Below are positions 17,257 to 25,388 of a stretch of 64,000 nt of DNA, in pieces. Source of the stretch: Aeoliella sp052161615 (GTDB lineage: Bacteria > Planctomycetota > Planctomycetia > Pirellulales > Lacipirellulaceae). The notes below the pieces were generated by a model. The model worked only from the letters and a program-made list of their open reading frames with translations, was not told the DNA's origin and ran no database searches. The translations under genes were made by a program, and so were the position numbers. The stretch covers positions 868,001-932,000 of the forward strand of contig NZ_CP197417.1 in NCBI RefSeq assembly GCF_052161615.1. Direction: 5' to 3'. Every line of letters starts with the position of its first letter. Position 1 is the stretch's first letter.

Positions 17257-17691
17257 ATGTACCTTCTCGATACGGATTATTTGATCCTTCTTCAGCGGCG
17301 AAGCCAGCCGGACTTTGGAAAGGTCGCGGCCAGCATGTCGCAATACGCGGCCACTGATTTCTATCTATCAATTCCTACGGTCCATGAGCAAATCCTGGGA
17401 GCCAACGCCTATATAAGTCGGGCGCGCAATATCGCTGGCGTAATTAAAGGCTATCGAATGATCGAAGCGAGTTTACGTGATTACCAGCGATTTCAGGTTC
17501 TGCCATTCGATGAGGCGGCTGCCGACGTGTTTAGCGAGTTACGCAACTCCTTACGTGTCGGCACCATGGACCTTCGCATCGCTTCGATCGCACTCGCCAA
17601 TGGTTTGACTTTGCTCACTCGAAACACCGTCGACTTTTCGCAGGTTCCTCACCTAGCCATCGAAGACTGGACGAGATTCACCGCAAGTTAG
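17257..17691 (+). CDS. PIN domain ribonuclease toxin (VapC-like)
   Basis: A 144-residue PIN domain with the full set of acidic residues: Asp5 in MYLLDTDYLI, Glu44 in TVHEQILG, Asp105 in GTMDLRIASIALANG, and Asn123/Asp126 in LLTRNTVDF. VapC toxins are Mg-dependent ribonucleases that cut tRNA or rRNA and arrest growth when the antitoxin is lost. Because the catalytic set is intact, the module should be active. Base composition is lower in GC than the neighbours, consistent with horizontal arrival. Confidence 0.9.
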   Translation: MYLLDTDYLILLQRRSQPDFGKVAASMSQYAATDFYLSIPTVHEQILGANAYISRARNIAGVIKGYRMIEASLRDYQRFQVLPFDEAAADVFSELRNSLRVGTMDLRIASIALANGLTLLTRNTVDFSQVPHLAIEDWTRFTAS

Positions 17692-17775
17692 CTGGGGATG
17701 GGAGTGAGAAGTTCGGAACAGTACGCTTGTGGCATCGGGACATGTTGCTGGATTCAACTTTCGTCTTCATAACTT

Positions 17776-18258
17776 CTAGCCTCGTTCGTTGTGCCTCCGA
17801 TACAACTCGTCCCGCTTCGCTTCCCATTCTTGGTAGCGAATCTTCTCTTTCCAAGTGATCCAGCCGTACGCGCCCGCGAGCGCGAGGAAGGTTAGGATGA
17901 CGAATAGCGCTCCGTAGCCAAACACGAATTGCCCAAGCACGAACACCACCGCGAGCGCTGTCATCGCCCATAGCAGGTGCTTGGTGCCGAATTGGAACTT
18001 GAAGTCCTTTAGATAATCCTGCAGGTCGTTGATCGCCGTGTCGTCGTGATCGCGGTAGAGCTCGTTGATGTCCACCGTATTGGACGCCTCGGCGATGGCT
18101 TCGTCGGCGCGGCGTTTCGCTCCGGCGATGATCTCTTCGTCGGGGGGCTCAAGCTCGTACTCATCCTCGTCGTCGGCCTCGGGGTCTTGGCCGCGGTAGA
18201 ACGTTTGCCGGTCGAACTCGTCGTCGAGGGGCGTGTCGTCCAGTGGTTTCTTGCTCAT
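17776..18258 (-). CDS. Hypothetical acidic membrane protein
   Basis: Not a family I can name. The 160 residues split into a very acidic N-terminal third (PEADDEDEYELEPPDEEI), a helical middle (AKRRADEAIAEA) and two adjacent membrane helices (LLWAMTALAVVFVLGQFVF and ALFVILTFLALAGAYGWITW), ending in a charged cytoplasmic tail. The ATG at 18258 has an AGAG just upstream. It is divergent from the UGT-type glycosyltransferase. The look is that of a small planctomycete-specific inner-membrane protein; function unknown. Confidence 0.75.
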   Translation of the reverse strand: MSKKPLDDTPLDDEFDRQTFYRGQDPEADDEDEYELEPPDEEIIAGAKRRADEAIAEASNTVDINELYRDHDDTAINDLQDYLKDFKFQFGTKHLLWAMTALAVVFVLGQFVFGYGALFVILTFLALAGAYGWITWKEKIRYQEWEAKRDELYRRHNERG

Positions 18259-18371
18259 CTCTTCGATTCGCGGAAGTAATTCGCTTGGGGATTGCTTGTG
18301 CCGAAGAGTATTCGTAGAACGATTCGCAGTATTGGCTTTCCTGCAACTGCCTTCTGCGACAGCTCTTCGCC

Positions 18372-19616
18372 ATGCATTTCATTGTAACCGCCATCGGAAG
18401 CTACGGCGACGTTCATCCCATGGTGGGCTTGGGGGCTCGTTTGGCGGGGCGGGGGCATCGCGTCACCGTCGTCACCAACCCCTATTTTGCCGACGTGGTC
18501 ACGGGGGCGGGGCTCGAACTCTACCCGCTCCGTACCACCGACGACTACCTGAGGCTCATCAATCACCCCCACATCTGGCACCCGACCCGTAGCGTTCCGT
18601 TCGTCTTTCGCGAAGGGGTGGTAAACATCATGCGCGACCTTCGCCGCGCGCTCGGCGAACTCTACGTCGAGGGCGAGTCGATTGTCGCGGCTCACACCCT
18701 CGACGTGGCGAGCCGCGTGTTTCGCGAAGAGACCGGGGCTCGCGTGGCCCTGGTGACGTTCTCGCCTCAAGCGATGTGGAGTCGGTTCTCACCTCCGGTG
18801 CTGGGTGGCGTGCCGAGTGGTCCGCATTTACCCCGGTGGTGGAACGAGGCGGCGTTCTGGGTGGGTAATCGCGTGATGCTCGATCCAGCGCTTGCTCGCC
18901 CCGTCAACGCGTGGCGACGCGAGCTTGGCCTGCCTCGCGTGCGGCGACTGTTTCCCGATTGGTGGTACGTGAGCGACATGAACGTCTGCCTGTTCCCGGA
19001 GTGGTTCGCTCCGTTGCAACCCGACTGGCCCCGGCCGATCGAAGCGGTGGGCTTTCCGCTCTGGGATGCCGGCGATCGCACGCCGCTGCCTGACGAAGCT
19101 CTGCAGTTCCTCAGCGAGGGCTCGAAGCCGATCGTCTTCACGCCCGGCTCCGCGAACAAACAAGCAAAGGTGTTCTTCGAAACAGCGACCGACGTGTGCC
19201 AGCGCATTGGGCACCGTGGCATCCTGCTCACGAAGTTCGCGGAGCAAGTCCCTAAACACCTTCCCGACAGCGTGCGACACTTCGAGTTCGTACCGCTCAC
19301 ACGACTCTTGCCGCTGAGCGCGGCGTTCGTGCATCACGGCGGCATCGGGTCGAGTTCGCAGGCCCTCGCCGCGGGAATTCCTCAGCTTGTTCGTCCGCTG
19401 GCGTTCGATCAGTTCGACAACGCCGCACGCCTCAAGCGACTTGGCGTGGCCGAGCAGCTTACCCCGCGACAGTTCCGCACGTCGCGAGCTTCGCGGGTCC
19501 TGGAGAAACTTCTCGCGAGCGAAGCGTTTGCCGCCAAGTGCGAAGAATTCGCCGCTCGCACGGAGACCAACGCCCTTGATCGTGCGTGCGACTTGCTCGA
19601 ACGCGTGACGAAGTAG
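18372..19616 (+). CDS. UGT/MGT-type glycosyltransferase (GT1)
   Basis: A 414-residue GT-B enzyme of the GT1 type related to sterol and macrolide glucosyltransferases. The N-terminus IVTAIGSYGDVHPMVGLGARLAGRGHRVTVVTNP is the classic start with the catalytic-region His. The C-terminal half has the donor-binding signature FVHHGGIGSSSQALAAGIPQLVRPLAFDQFDNAARLKRLG, with the HGG and the late Asp/Gln pair in place. Such enzymes glucosylate lipids or small hydrophobic acceptors. It is a single gene, convergent with the TPR lipoprotein and only 9 bases from it. Acceptor unknown. Confidence 0.92.
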   Translation: MHFIVTAIGSYGDVHPMVGLGARLAGRGHRVTVVTNPYFADVVTGAGLELYPLRTTDDYLRLINHPHIWHPTRSVPFVFREGVVNIMRDLRRALGELYVEGESIVAAHTLDVASRVFREETGARVALVTFSPQAMWSRFSPPVLGGVPSGPHLPRWWNEAAFWVGNRVMLDPALARPVNAWRRELGLPRVRRLFPDWWYVSDMNVCLFPEWFAPLQPDWPRPIEAVGFPLWDAGDRTPLPDEALQFLSEGSKPIVFTPGSANKQAKVFFETATDVCQRIGHRGILLTKFAEQVPKHLPDSVRHFEFVPLTRLLPLSAAFVHHGGIGSSSQALAAGIPQLVRPLAFDQFDNAARLKRLGVAEQLTPRQFRTSRASRVLEKLLASEAFAAKCEEFAARTETNALDRACDLLERVTK

Positions 19617-19625
19617 CCGCTTGGT

Positions 19626-20360
19626 TTAGTACTTCACCGAAGGCTGGCGGTTCTGGCCCATTCGCGTGGTATCGTTGCTGGTGCTCATCGGAGCCACCGC
19701 AGGACCACCCGCCGCATTGAGCGACGCCACACGTGCCACGACATCGGGTTGGAAGCGATTGAGTTCGAGCGACCGCTGGTAGTTGGCCATCGCTTGCACG
19801 TAGTCGCCCGATTGATCCCGCAGTCGTCCGAGTGCTGTGAGCGCTCGGGCGTTGTTGGGGTCGATCGTGATGGCTTGAACCAGCGTCGCCTTGGCGTCTT
19901 CAGGTCGGCCAGTTTCTTCGTACAGACGGGCGAGCTCGATCCGTGCGTCGGGCGAGTCGGGCGATTGTTGCACCCACGCCGAGAGCAGTCGGAACGATTC
20001 TTCCTGGCGATTCGTCTCGGTGAGCAGCACGGCGAGTCCACGGTAGCACTCGGCGTGATTCGGGTCGCGCTCCAGGCACTGGTTGTAGAGCACTTCGGCT
20101 TGCTGCAGATCGTTGGGGCGGTTGTACATGGTGCCCGACTTGTGCAGCGACGCGGCCAGGTTGTAGTAGCCGTTCGCAGAAGCGGGATCGTGAGCGATGG
20201 CTTCTTGGAAACGGACCGACGCCTGCTGATAGTTCCCTTGCTGATACAACCGCACCCCCTCGGAGTTGAGTGCCTGGCTGTTGAGATTGTTACAGCCGGC
20301 CGCCAGGAGCAGCAGGGCTGCAACGGCAGGAGCGGTGGTTCGGGAGTTTGGGGCGTACAC
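19626..20360 (-). CDS. TPR-repeat lipoprotein
   Basis: A 244-residue exported protein. With the GTG start at 20360 the N-terminus is a short lipoprotein signal (APAVAALLLLAAGC), preceded by a GAGG about ten bases upstream; longer starts would bury the signal, so I prefer this one. About five tetratricopeptide repeats follow (GVRLYQQGNYQQASVRFQEAI, GYYNLAASLHKSGTMYN, AEVLYNQCLERDPNHAECYRGLA, PDARIELARLYEETGRPEDAK, ARALTALGRLRDQSGDYVQAM). TPRs bind partner proteins; an outer-membrane or periplasmic scaffold role is likely but not specific. Confidence 0.88.
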   Translation of the reverse strand: MYAPNSRTTAPAVAALLLLAAGCNNLNSQALNSEGVRLYQQGNYQQASVRFQEAIAHDPASANGYYNLAASLHKSGTMYNRPNDLQQAEVLYNQCLERDPNHAECYRGLAVLLTETNRQEESFRLLSAWVQQSPDSPDARIELARLYEETGRPEDAKATLVQAITIDPNNARALTALGRLRDQSGDYVQAMANYQRSLELNRFQPDVVARVASLNAAGGPAVAPMSTSNDTTRMGQNRQPSVKY

Positions 20361-20729
20361 GTCGTGAGCCTCATGCTTCTGGGACGAGTCACAGCCAGCC
20401 GCCACGGGGGTGCGGGCAGGCGAGCGATGCATCCATACATGCGCGGGCGCCTGGATCGGGCTGAGGGCGCGAAAACCGTACCAACCTCCCCAATCCCACG
20501 CAATACGAACCTCCGCGGGCGTCCCAGACGGCAGAGCTTGCCCCGGCCGGCAAACACGGAAAAACGGGCAATTTTGCTCAAATCGCAGTCCTTTTCTAAG
20601 TGGTATATTTTTCAGTGCTAGCTTACCGATCCTCCATTGCACACGGAGGTGGCTGCCGCTCGCAGGCAGCAATCGGTCCACGGCAGGCCACGCGTTCCCC
20701 GACCACCGCTTCGACAGGAGACCTCCGTC
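20361..20729. other. Divergent promoter region
   Basis: No gene. It separates the TPR lipoprotein (minus) from the histone-tail protein (plus) and must hold both promoters. An AT-rich patch at about 20598-20615 (TGGTATATTTTTCAG) stands out from GC-rich surroundings. An AGGAG at 20715-20719 serves the rightward gene. Confidence 0.5.
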
Positions 20730-21236
20730 GTGCCTACCCGCAAGACCACCACCACCGCCAAGACCGTCAAAAAAGCCACCCCCAAGCGGTCGTCGACCAC
20801 CGCTACCGCCACCAAGCGTCCCGCGACCAAAGCAAAGCCCGCCGCGACGAAGAAGCGTGCTGCTTCGCCCGCTGGTGAGGAAGAAGTGACCATCGACCGC
20901 CGCCGCAACGAACGCCGTGACGCCGAAGTCGCCGCGGTGGAGCCGAAGCTCGAACGTCGTCAGAAGGTGGCTCGTCGTCGTCAAATTGATCCGACCACTT
21001 GCGAACGTGACTACAGCGATCAAGAAGTGGAGTTCATGAACGCCCTGGATGAGTACAAGCGGAAGAACGGGCGGATGTTCCCCACTTGCAGCGAAGTGCT
21101 GGAAGTGATTCGCAGCCTGGGCTACGTACAGCTCTCGGGTGTCGAGCTCACCGCTCGCAGTGCCGAGACCGAACCGGCCGTTTACGTCGACTCCGCATCT
21201 TACGAAGACGCGGAACTCGAAGCCGAACTGGTCTAG
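20730..21236 (+). CDS. Protein with histone H1-like Lys/Thr/Ala tail
   Basis: About 168 residues from the GTG at 20730, chosen because AGGAG lies ten bases upstream. Residues 1-55 are almost only Lys, Thr, Ala, Pro and Arg (TATATKRPATKAKPAATKKR), like the C-terminal tail of histone H1 or bacterial AlgP/Hc1-type proteins, and should bind nucleic acid. A basic Arg-rich centre (IDRRRNERRD, RRQKVARRRQ) follows, then a neutral C-terminal domain (DQEVEFMNALDEYKRKNGRMFPTCSEVLEVIRSLGYVQL) that looks like a small helical fold I cannot assign. A chromatin-like or regulatory role is inferred from composition only. Confidence 0.8.
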   Translation: MPTRKTTTTAKTVKKATPKRSSTTATATKRPATKAKPAATKKRAASPAGEEEVTIDRRRNERRDAEVAAVEPKLERRQKVARRRQIDPTTCERDYSDQEVEFMNALDEYKRKNGRMFPTCSEVLEVIRSLGYVQLSGVELTARSAETEPAVYVDSASYEDAELEAELV

Positions 21237-21331
21237 TTCGCCCAATTCATCGTGGGAAGCGCGACAGGGGTGGTGAGCATTTTGTGCTCGCTGCCCTTGT
21301 TGCGTTTGGGGAGGAGGAAAAAACTGTAGGA

Positions 21332-21346
21332 GGCCTCTCCGAGGCC
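21332..21346. repeat. TCC-triloop hairpin repeat, copy 2 (GGCCTC/GAGGCC)
   Basis: Stem GGCCTC/GAGGCC around a TCC loop, preceded by TGTAGGA and followed by CGATT as in the other copies. It lies between the convergent histone-tail gene and anti-sigma gene, a few bases from the stop codon of the latter. Confidence 0.8.
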
Positions 21347-21348
21347 GA

Positions 21349-21990
21349 TTAAGCCACCAGGGTCACGTCCAGCTGATTGATCCAGCCGGTTTCGCCTTGG
21401 GCGGGAGTGGCGGATTCGCTGCCGGCGGGCCACCAGATGCGGAAGGTATCGAACAGCGGGGTGCGCTGGTTCTCGTTGTTCTTCGGTTGAGTTTCCGTTT
21501 GCGAGGAACTCGAACGCATCCCCACAAGAGAAATCGAAGCCAGTCCTTGGCCGGTGCGATAGAACACCTCGCCGCCGGGGATGCTTTGCCTCGTGCTTGC
21601 AGGATCGCCTGCGAGCGATCCGGTATTAGGGGCGCTCGTGTAGGGTGGGGCGGAAGTTGTCGCTTCGCGAAGGCGGACCAAGCTCACGACCACCAGCACC
21701 GAAGCAGCCAGGGCGATCGCGACGCGAGTCCACGTAGGAGTCGACGCCATGCGTGGTTTGGCGATTTGGGCGACGGTAGTATTCAGTTCGGCGAGCACGC
21801 GGTCGGCAAGGCCATCGACTGTATCCGTGCGCAAAGGCAGACGCGCACCGGCCATCGCGGCGTACGCGCTGGCGAGCACCTGGCAGTCGGGGCAAACTTC
21901 GATGTGCCGACACACTTCATGGTCGGTATCGATGTCCTGGCGGCTATCCAGTAACGCTTGCAGCCGCGACTCGAATTGCTGGCAATGCAT
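21349..21990 (-). CDS. Anti-sigma factor with zinc-finger (zf-HC2) domain
   Basis: A 213-residue single-pass membrane protein. The N-terminal anti-sigma domain has His29-x3-Cys33-x2-Cys36 (RHIEVCPDC), the zinc site of ZAS-type anti-sigma factors, with extra Cys3 and Cys27. One membrane helix near residue 100 (VAIALAASVLVVVSLV) separates it from a roughly 90-residue extracytoplasmic part with no recognised fold. It starts inside the end of the sigma gene (47-base overlap), so it is translationally coupled to it and should sequester that sigma factor at the membrane until a signal releases it. Confidence 0.9.
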   Translation of the reverse strand: MHCQQFESRLQALLDSRQDIDTDHEVCRHIEVCPDCQVLASAYAAMAGARLPLRTDTVDGLADRVLAELNTTVAQIAKPRMASTPTWTRVAIALAASVLVVVSLVRLREATTSAPPYTSAPNTGSLAGDPASTRQSIPGGEVFYRTGQGLASISLVGMRSSSSQTETQPKNNENQRTPLFDTFRIWWPAGSESATPAQGETGWINQLDVTLVA

Positions 21991-22597
21991 TGCGGACCTC
22001 GTTGCTGTCGAATCTCTCCGAAACTTGCTCCACCACGCCGCGGCTAATCAGCCGGGCGGCCATTTCCTGTCGGGCGCGGTGAATCCATGTTTTCACCGTT
22101 CCCACAGGCACTTCCAGCACGTTGGCAATGTCGGCGTAGGCGAACTGCTCGAAATGAAACAGCTCGAACGCCTGACGATACTCGGCTCGCAGTTCGCCCA
22201 GCGCCAACTGAACTTCCTCGTTCAAGTGACGCAGCCCGTGACCGCCGTCGTCCCTTCCGGGCACCTCCTCGGCGAGCACTTGGGTGTCGGACGGAACGGG
22301 TCGCCGCCGAGTCAGTGCCGTGCGGCACCGATTGGCAGCAATCGCTAGCAGCCACGGACGAAACGCCCGCGTGCTGTCCCATCCGGCTAGGCCGCGGAAC
22401 GCACGGACAAACGCCTCCTGCACCACGTCTTCAGCATCATGCCGATTGCCGAGCATCCGCTGGCAGAGCCGCAGCACCAAACCCTCGTGCGTATGGACCA
22501 ACTCGCGCATCGCCAGTTGATCGCCACCGCGAGCCCGCAGCGCGAGCGCTCGGTCGACGTCGTCGGCTTCACGGCGTTGTGGGTCGCTTTCAGGCAA
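21944..22597 (-). CDS. ECF RNA polymerase sigma factor (first pair)
   Basis: About 217 residues. Region 2 is HTHEGLVLRLCQRMLGNRHDAEDVVQEAFVRAFRGL, with RAFRPWLLAIAANRC after it; region 4 is YRQAFELFHFEQFAYADIANVLEVPVGTVKTWIHRARQEM, a complete helix-turn-helix for the -35 element. Start is uncertain: the frame is open to a GTG at 22744, but the extra 49 residues are encoded by a run of perfect palindromes that looks non-coding, so I use the TTG at 22597, which lacks a good ribosome binding site. It overlaps its anti-sigma gene. Confidence 0.85.
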   Translation of the reverse strand: MPESDPQRREADDVDRALALRARGGDQLAMRELVHTHEGLVLRLCQRMLGNRHDAEDVVQEAFVRAFRGLAGWDSTRAFRPWLLAIAANRCRTALTRRRPVPSDTQVLAEEVPGRDDGGHGLRHLNEEVQLALGELRAEYRQAFELFHFEQFAYADIANVLEVPVGTVKTWIHRARQEMAARLISRGVVEQVSERFDSNEVRNALPAIRVAAASVTG

Positions 22598-22634
22598 GGT
22601 GCTATACCGGTTGCTTTGGTTGCAGTAGGGGATA

Positions 22635-22715
22635 CTCGGAGAGTTCGCTCCGAGTTTCAAAATGTTGGCGGGAATTTCAAAATTCCCGCGAGCGGCAAAG
22701 TACGTATTTTGCGGG
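22635..22715. promoter_or_regulatory. Cluster of three palindromes upstream of ECF sigma gene
   Basis: Three consecutive inverted repeats. ACTCGGAG (22635-22642) pairs with CTCCGAGT (22649-22656). GCGGGAATTT (22669-22678) pairs perfectly with AAATTCCCGC (22681-22690). A quasi-palindrome centred on TACGTA follows at about 22695-22712. They sit where the sigma promoter or leader should be and could be operator sites or leader hairpins. Confidence 0.6.
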
Positions 22716-22744
22716 ATCTCTGAGGCCCCATTAGACCACCCCAC

Positions 22745-23540
22745 GGCGGGGCGTTCTACATCGATTTTGAGGGAACTTAACCAGGTTACTTACCACGGCC
22801 CTTACGGGCCCCGCTCGCCGGTAATGTCGCAAATTGGGGCTATTTCATTGGGTGCGACTTTATTCCTGTGGCGCTCATCGATCATCTCGTCTTAAATCAT
22901 TGAGGCCAAACGCTTTACAAACGGCTTCGAACGATTGGCAAATGGGGTTTTGTCGCAGGGGCAACCCGCAGGTGCGACATTAAAAAGTGGGAAGGGGGAA
23001 ACCGGAAAGGGAAGAGGCGAATCGTCCGTAGGCCGCGATCAAGCTCCACGCCAACCCGGCGCTCCACGCTTTGCCTAAGTACACACCCCAACCTCGCGCC
23101 AGGCCCCACGCCCTGCGAACTTCCTTTCCTCCCTTTCAACACGTTCCAATCTCCCAGCCTCACTGACGAGTCCGGTATGTGTGCATGTGAACACAACCGA
23201 AGCGCGCTTTCTAGTCGGATTTTGGAAAAAAGTGAAAATAGTTTGGGGGGGGGATATCAGGGGTTTTAGGGGAATCCGAGGGCATGGAGACGAGCTTTAC
23301 CTACCTCACGCGGAGAGGAAATCAGAAGTGGATCTCCCGTGAACCATCCGCTGTTGATTGCCGTCCTCCCCTCATAACCGCCCGATACCCAAACTAGTTG
23401 CCGCCTATGTGTCCCACTCCATGATGACCAGAGATAACTACCCACGCACCAAGAATTGGAAGCTGGTTTATACTAGGTCGAACAAGCTACACCGCGCGAA
23501 ACAGCTTGGATTCGAATACCCGCGCATCAGCGAGTTCGAG
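22745..23540. other. Gene-poor stretch with paired hairpins and a G-rich tract
   Basis: I find no convincing gene. Two hairpins share the same 7-base arms TGTCGCA/TGCGACA (22825-22859 with one mismatch, and 22951-22979). A nine-G run at 23245-23253 is followed by two further GGGG runs up to 23272. The region ends at the phosphatase start. The purine-rich segment 22984-23020 shows nothing I recognise. Confidence 0.5.
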
Positions 23541-23888
23541 ATGGTGAATCGCCAGTTGCTCAAGGTCTTGTTCGTTTGTTCGATGAACCAATGGCGAAGT
23601 CCGACAGCGGAGAAGGTTTTTGGGGACCGACCACTTGTTCTCACGAGATCTTGTGGGACCAATACCGGTGCACGCAAAAAGATGAGCTCCGACGACTTGC
23701 AGTGGGCCGATATCATTCTGGTCATGGAACAGAAACACAAGCAGCGATTGTTGGCAGCGTTTCCAGGCGAACTGCGATTCAAGGAAGTGTACGTACTGGA
23801 CATCCCCGACAACTACAAGTTCATGGACACCGAATTGGTTGACGAGCTTGTGGCAGTGGTTGATCCAATCCTTACGCAGAACGCGTGA
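23541..23888 (+). CDS. Low-molecular-weight protein tyrosine phosphatase family protein
   Basis: A 115-residue protein with the phosphatase loop Cys13-x5-Arg19-Ser (VLFVCSMNQWRSPTAEKVF) at the N-terminus, where Cys is the nucleophile and Arg binds phosphate. WADIILVMEQKHKQRLLAAFP and VYVLDIPDNYKFMD complete the fold; an Asp of the last segment would be the general acid. It is shorter than classical 150-residue enzymes but typical of a small bacterial subgroup. The frame extends upstream to 23358, yet that part has no family similarity, so I start at the ATG before the first strand. It stands alone in a repeat-rich stretch with no kinase nearby. Confidence 0.85.
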   Translation: MVNRQLLKVLFVCSMNQWRSPTAEKVFGDRPLVLTRSCGTNTGARKKMSSDDLQWADIILVMEQKHKQRLLAAFPGELRFKEVYVLDIPDNYKFMDTELVDELVAVVDPILTQNA

Positions 23889-23920
23889 CTCGCGTCAGCC
23901 CCCGGTATGGCACCTCGCCG

Positions 23921-24100
23921 CTCCCATTGCGGTCTCGGCAGCGCGCGGGCTAATGGCATACCCGCTCCTCGACCGCCTCTCCGCATATCTCACTAACCCA
24001 GGGTAGCCCGTGCGCTCGTTTCACTCGCGACGAGCAACCCTGGGCTGACATCCGAAACCCCTTCGGGGTAGTCGCGTCGTACAACGGAATTCATTCCGTT
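23921..24100. repeat. 180-bp direct repeat, copy 1
   Basis: Runs from CTCCCATTGCGGTCTCG through CCGCTCCTCGACCGCCTC, AACCCAGGGTAGCCCGTGCG, CGACGAGCAACCCTGGGCTG and GACATCCGAAACCCC to GGAATTCATTCCGT. A copy of identical length lies at 25389-25568 in the same orientation. AACCCAGGGT/ACCCTGGGCT and GGAATTCATTCC are internal inverted pairs. The two copies bracket the 24287-25246 gene. Confidence 0.9.
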
Positions 24101-24115
24101 ACCTAGTAGGGAGCC

Positions 24116-24280
24116 GTAGGGAGGGTGGTTCCGTCGCCGAGAGAGAACGTGACGAGCGTACTCCTGTAACCGCCGCCGGGTTCACCCGCCATCGAGCGGT
24201 CTGCGCAAGAGGTTGGTGAACCTGCCGGGTGATCGTGCGAGGTGTTAAAACATGACTGACGGCAGAACTAGCCACTCTAC
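24116..24280. repeat. 165-bp element with inverted ends, copy 1
   Basis: Starts GTAGGGAGGGTGGTTCCGTC and ends GACGGCAGAACTAGCCACTC, which is roughly the inverse of the start. An inner pair GGGTTCACCC/GTGAACCTGCC brackets an AAGAGG-type centre. A copy of 164 bp lies at 29309-29472. No coding capacity; looks like a MITE or structured RNA/DNA repeat. Confidence 0.8.
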
Positions 24281-24286
24281 GGAGCT

Positions 24287-25246
24287 TCAGTCGCCCTCTA
24301 CGAGATCCGACGTCGTGCTGGCTTTTGCCAAGGCTTGCAGCGTTACATAGCGTTGACTCATTGTGTAAGCCCACGGCCTTCCCGATGCGGCGCGAATATC
24401 GTTTAAGATGGGCCTTGCTAGTTTCACCGTGTCGTCCGAATCGGGGGCAGATAGAAACATCACGTCAAAGTGCGAGCCTTTCTGCCGAGTCGAGTGCTCC
24501 AAGAGCTGAACTGCCAGTTTCTTAAGATCTCCCTTGAGCTTGGTCGGGTCAAACTCCACGTCTACGTGAGCTTCAAGAATCCGAGGTATCAGTGTTTGGA
24601 TCGCTCCATGGGTATAGAAGCCCATTCGTTGGACCTGTTGAAAGGTCCTATTTGGTTGGCAGACGTAGGCATGGTAGTTTTGATATTCGGGCCAAGCTTC
24701 CCGAGCGGCCACGACGACAACATCGTTCACGGATCCAATTAGCTTCTCTCGCAGGAGCATCGCTTGCAACTCCCGAAGTAGAAATGCTTCTCGCTCTGAG
24801 ATTACTTCTCTTGGATCGGAAAGTAACTCTTCGATGACTTGGTCGACAATAGCGAATGATGTCCAAACGAGCCGTGGGTCTCGAATCTTCTCCATTGCGA
24901 CTGGAGCACGATCATCCGGTGTGATGACGATGAGCTTTTGCTCTGCCTCTCGCGCCTGATCCAATCGCTTTAGGTGTCGCTCGAGCTGATCGACACGAAC
25001 TGCATTCCGCTCCGTTTTCGTTTCGATCAGAAGGCACGTGCTGCACAGAATCCTTGCATCGGGAACCCCGTGTCCCTCTCGTGCGATTTGGTTCTCAAAC
25101 TGCACAAGGGTAAAGTCGGTGGATTCAAGCATTGCCTGTAGGATTCGGTCTATGCGGCTTAAACTAAGCGATTGCAGAACCGCGAGCAGAGAAGCTGTTA
25201 CCCGATTCTCACCGGTTGAGTAGGTGGAGAAGATGTTTGTAGGCAT
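24287..25246 (-). CDS. PD-(D/E)XK nuclease-like hypothetical protein
   Basis: A 319-residue soluble protein of no family I can name with certainty. Residues 50-80 contain a PD-(D/E)XK-type active site: Pro62-Asp63 in GHGVPDARIL, then Glu75-Thr-Lys77 in CLLIETKTER, on a predicted strand-turn-strand core, followed by helices (RVDQLERHLKRLDQAREAEQ) and a strand KLIVITPDD as in restriction-endonuclease folds. The C-terminal half (residues 170-319) is unassigned and could recognise DNA or a partner. There is no methyltransferase or helicase beside it. It is flanked by 180-bp direct repeats, which implies mobility. Candidate roles are a defence nuclease or a Uma2-like orphan. Confidence 0.7.
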   Translation of the reverse strand: MPTNIFSTYSTGENRVTASLLAVLQSLSLSRIDRILQAMLESTDFTLVQFENQIAREGHGVPDARILCSTCLLIETKTERNAVRVDQLERHLKRLDQAREAEQKLIVITPDDRAPVAMEKIRDPRLVWTSFAIVDQVIEELLSDPREVISEREAFLLRELQAMLLREKLIGSVNDVVVVAAREAWPEYQNYHAYVCQPNRTFQQVQRMGFYTHGAIQTLIPRILEAHVDVEFDPTKLKGDLKKLAVQLLEHSTRQKGSHFDVMFLSAPDSDDTVKLARPILNDIRAASGRPWAYTMSQRYVTLQALAKASTTSDLVEGD

Positions 25247-25388
25247 TACGAGTCTGAAGTGTGATTCGACTTAAGTGAATTGACTATGCTCCCAATTTAT
25301 CTGGCTATTTTACGAGAATGGGGATGTGCCTGTCAGTAGGTTGCGCCAAGAGATGTAACGCCTAGAGCTAAATTATTCCCGATCGCGG

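Noticed and set aside
22598..22744. 49 additional codons at the ECF sigma N-terminus (GTG start at 22744)
   Set aside because: The stretch is made of palindromes, has no similarity to sigma region 2, and a non-ATG start; kept as a possibility but not used.
23470..23545. tRNA-like words (GGATTCGAATACC) ahead of the phosphatase
   Set aside because: I could not build an acceptor stem, D-arm or anticodon arm around the T-loop-like word.
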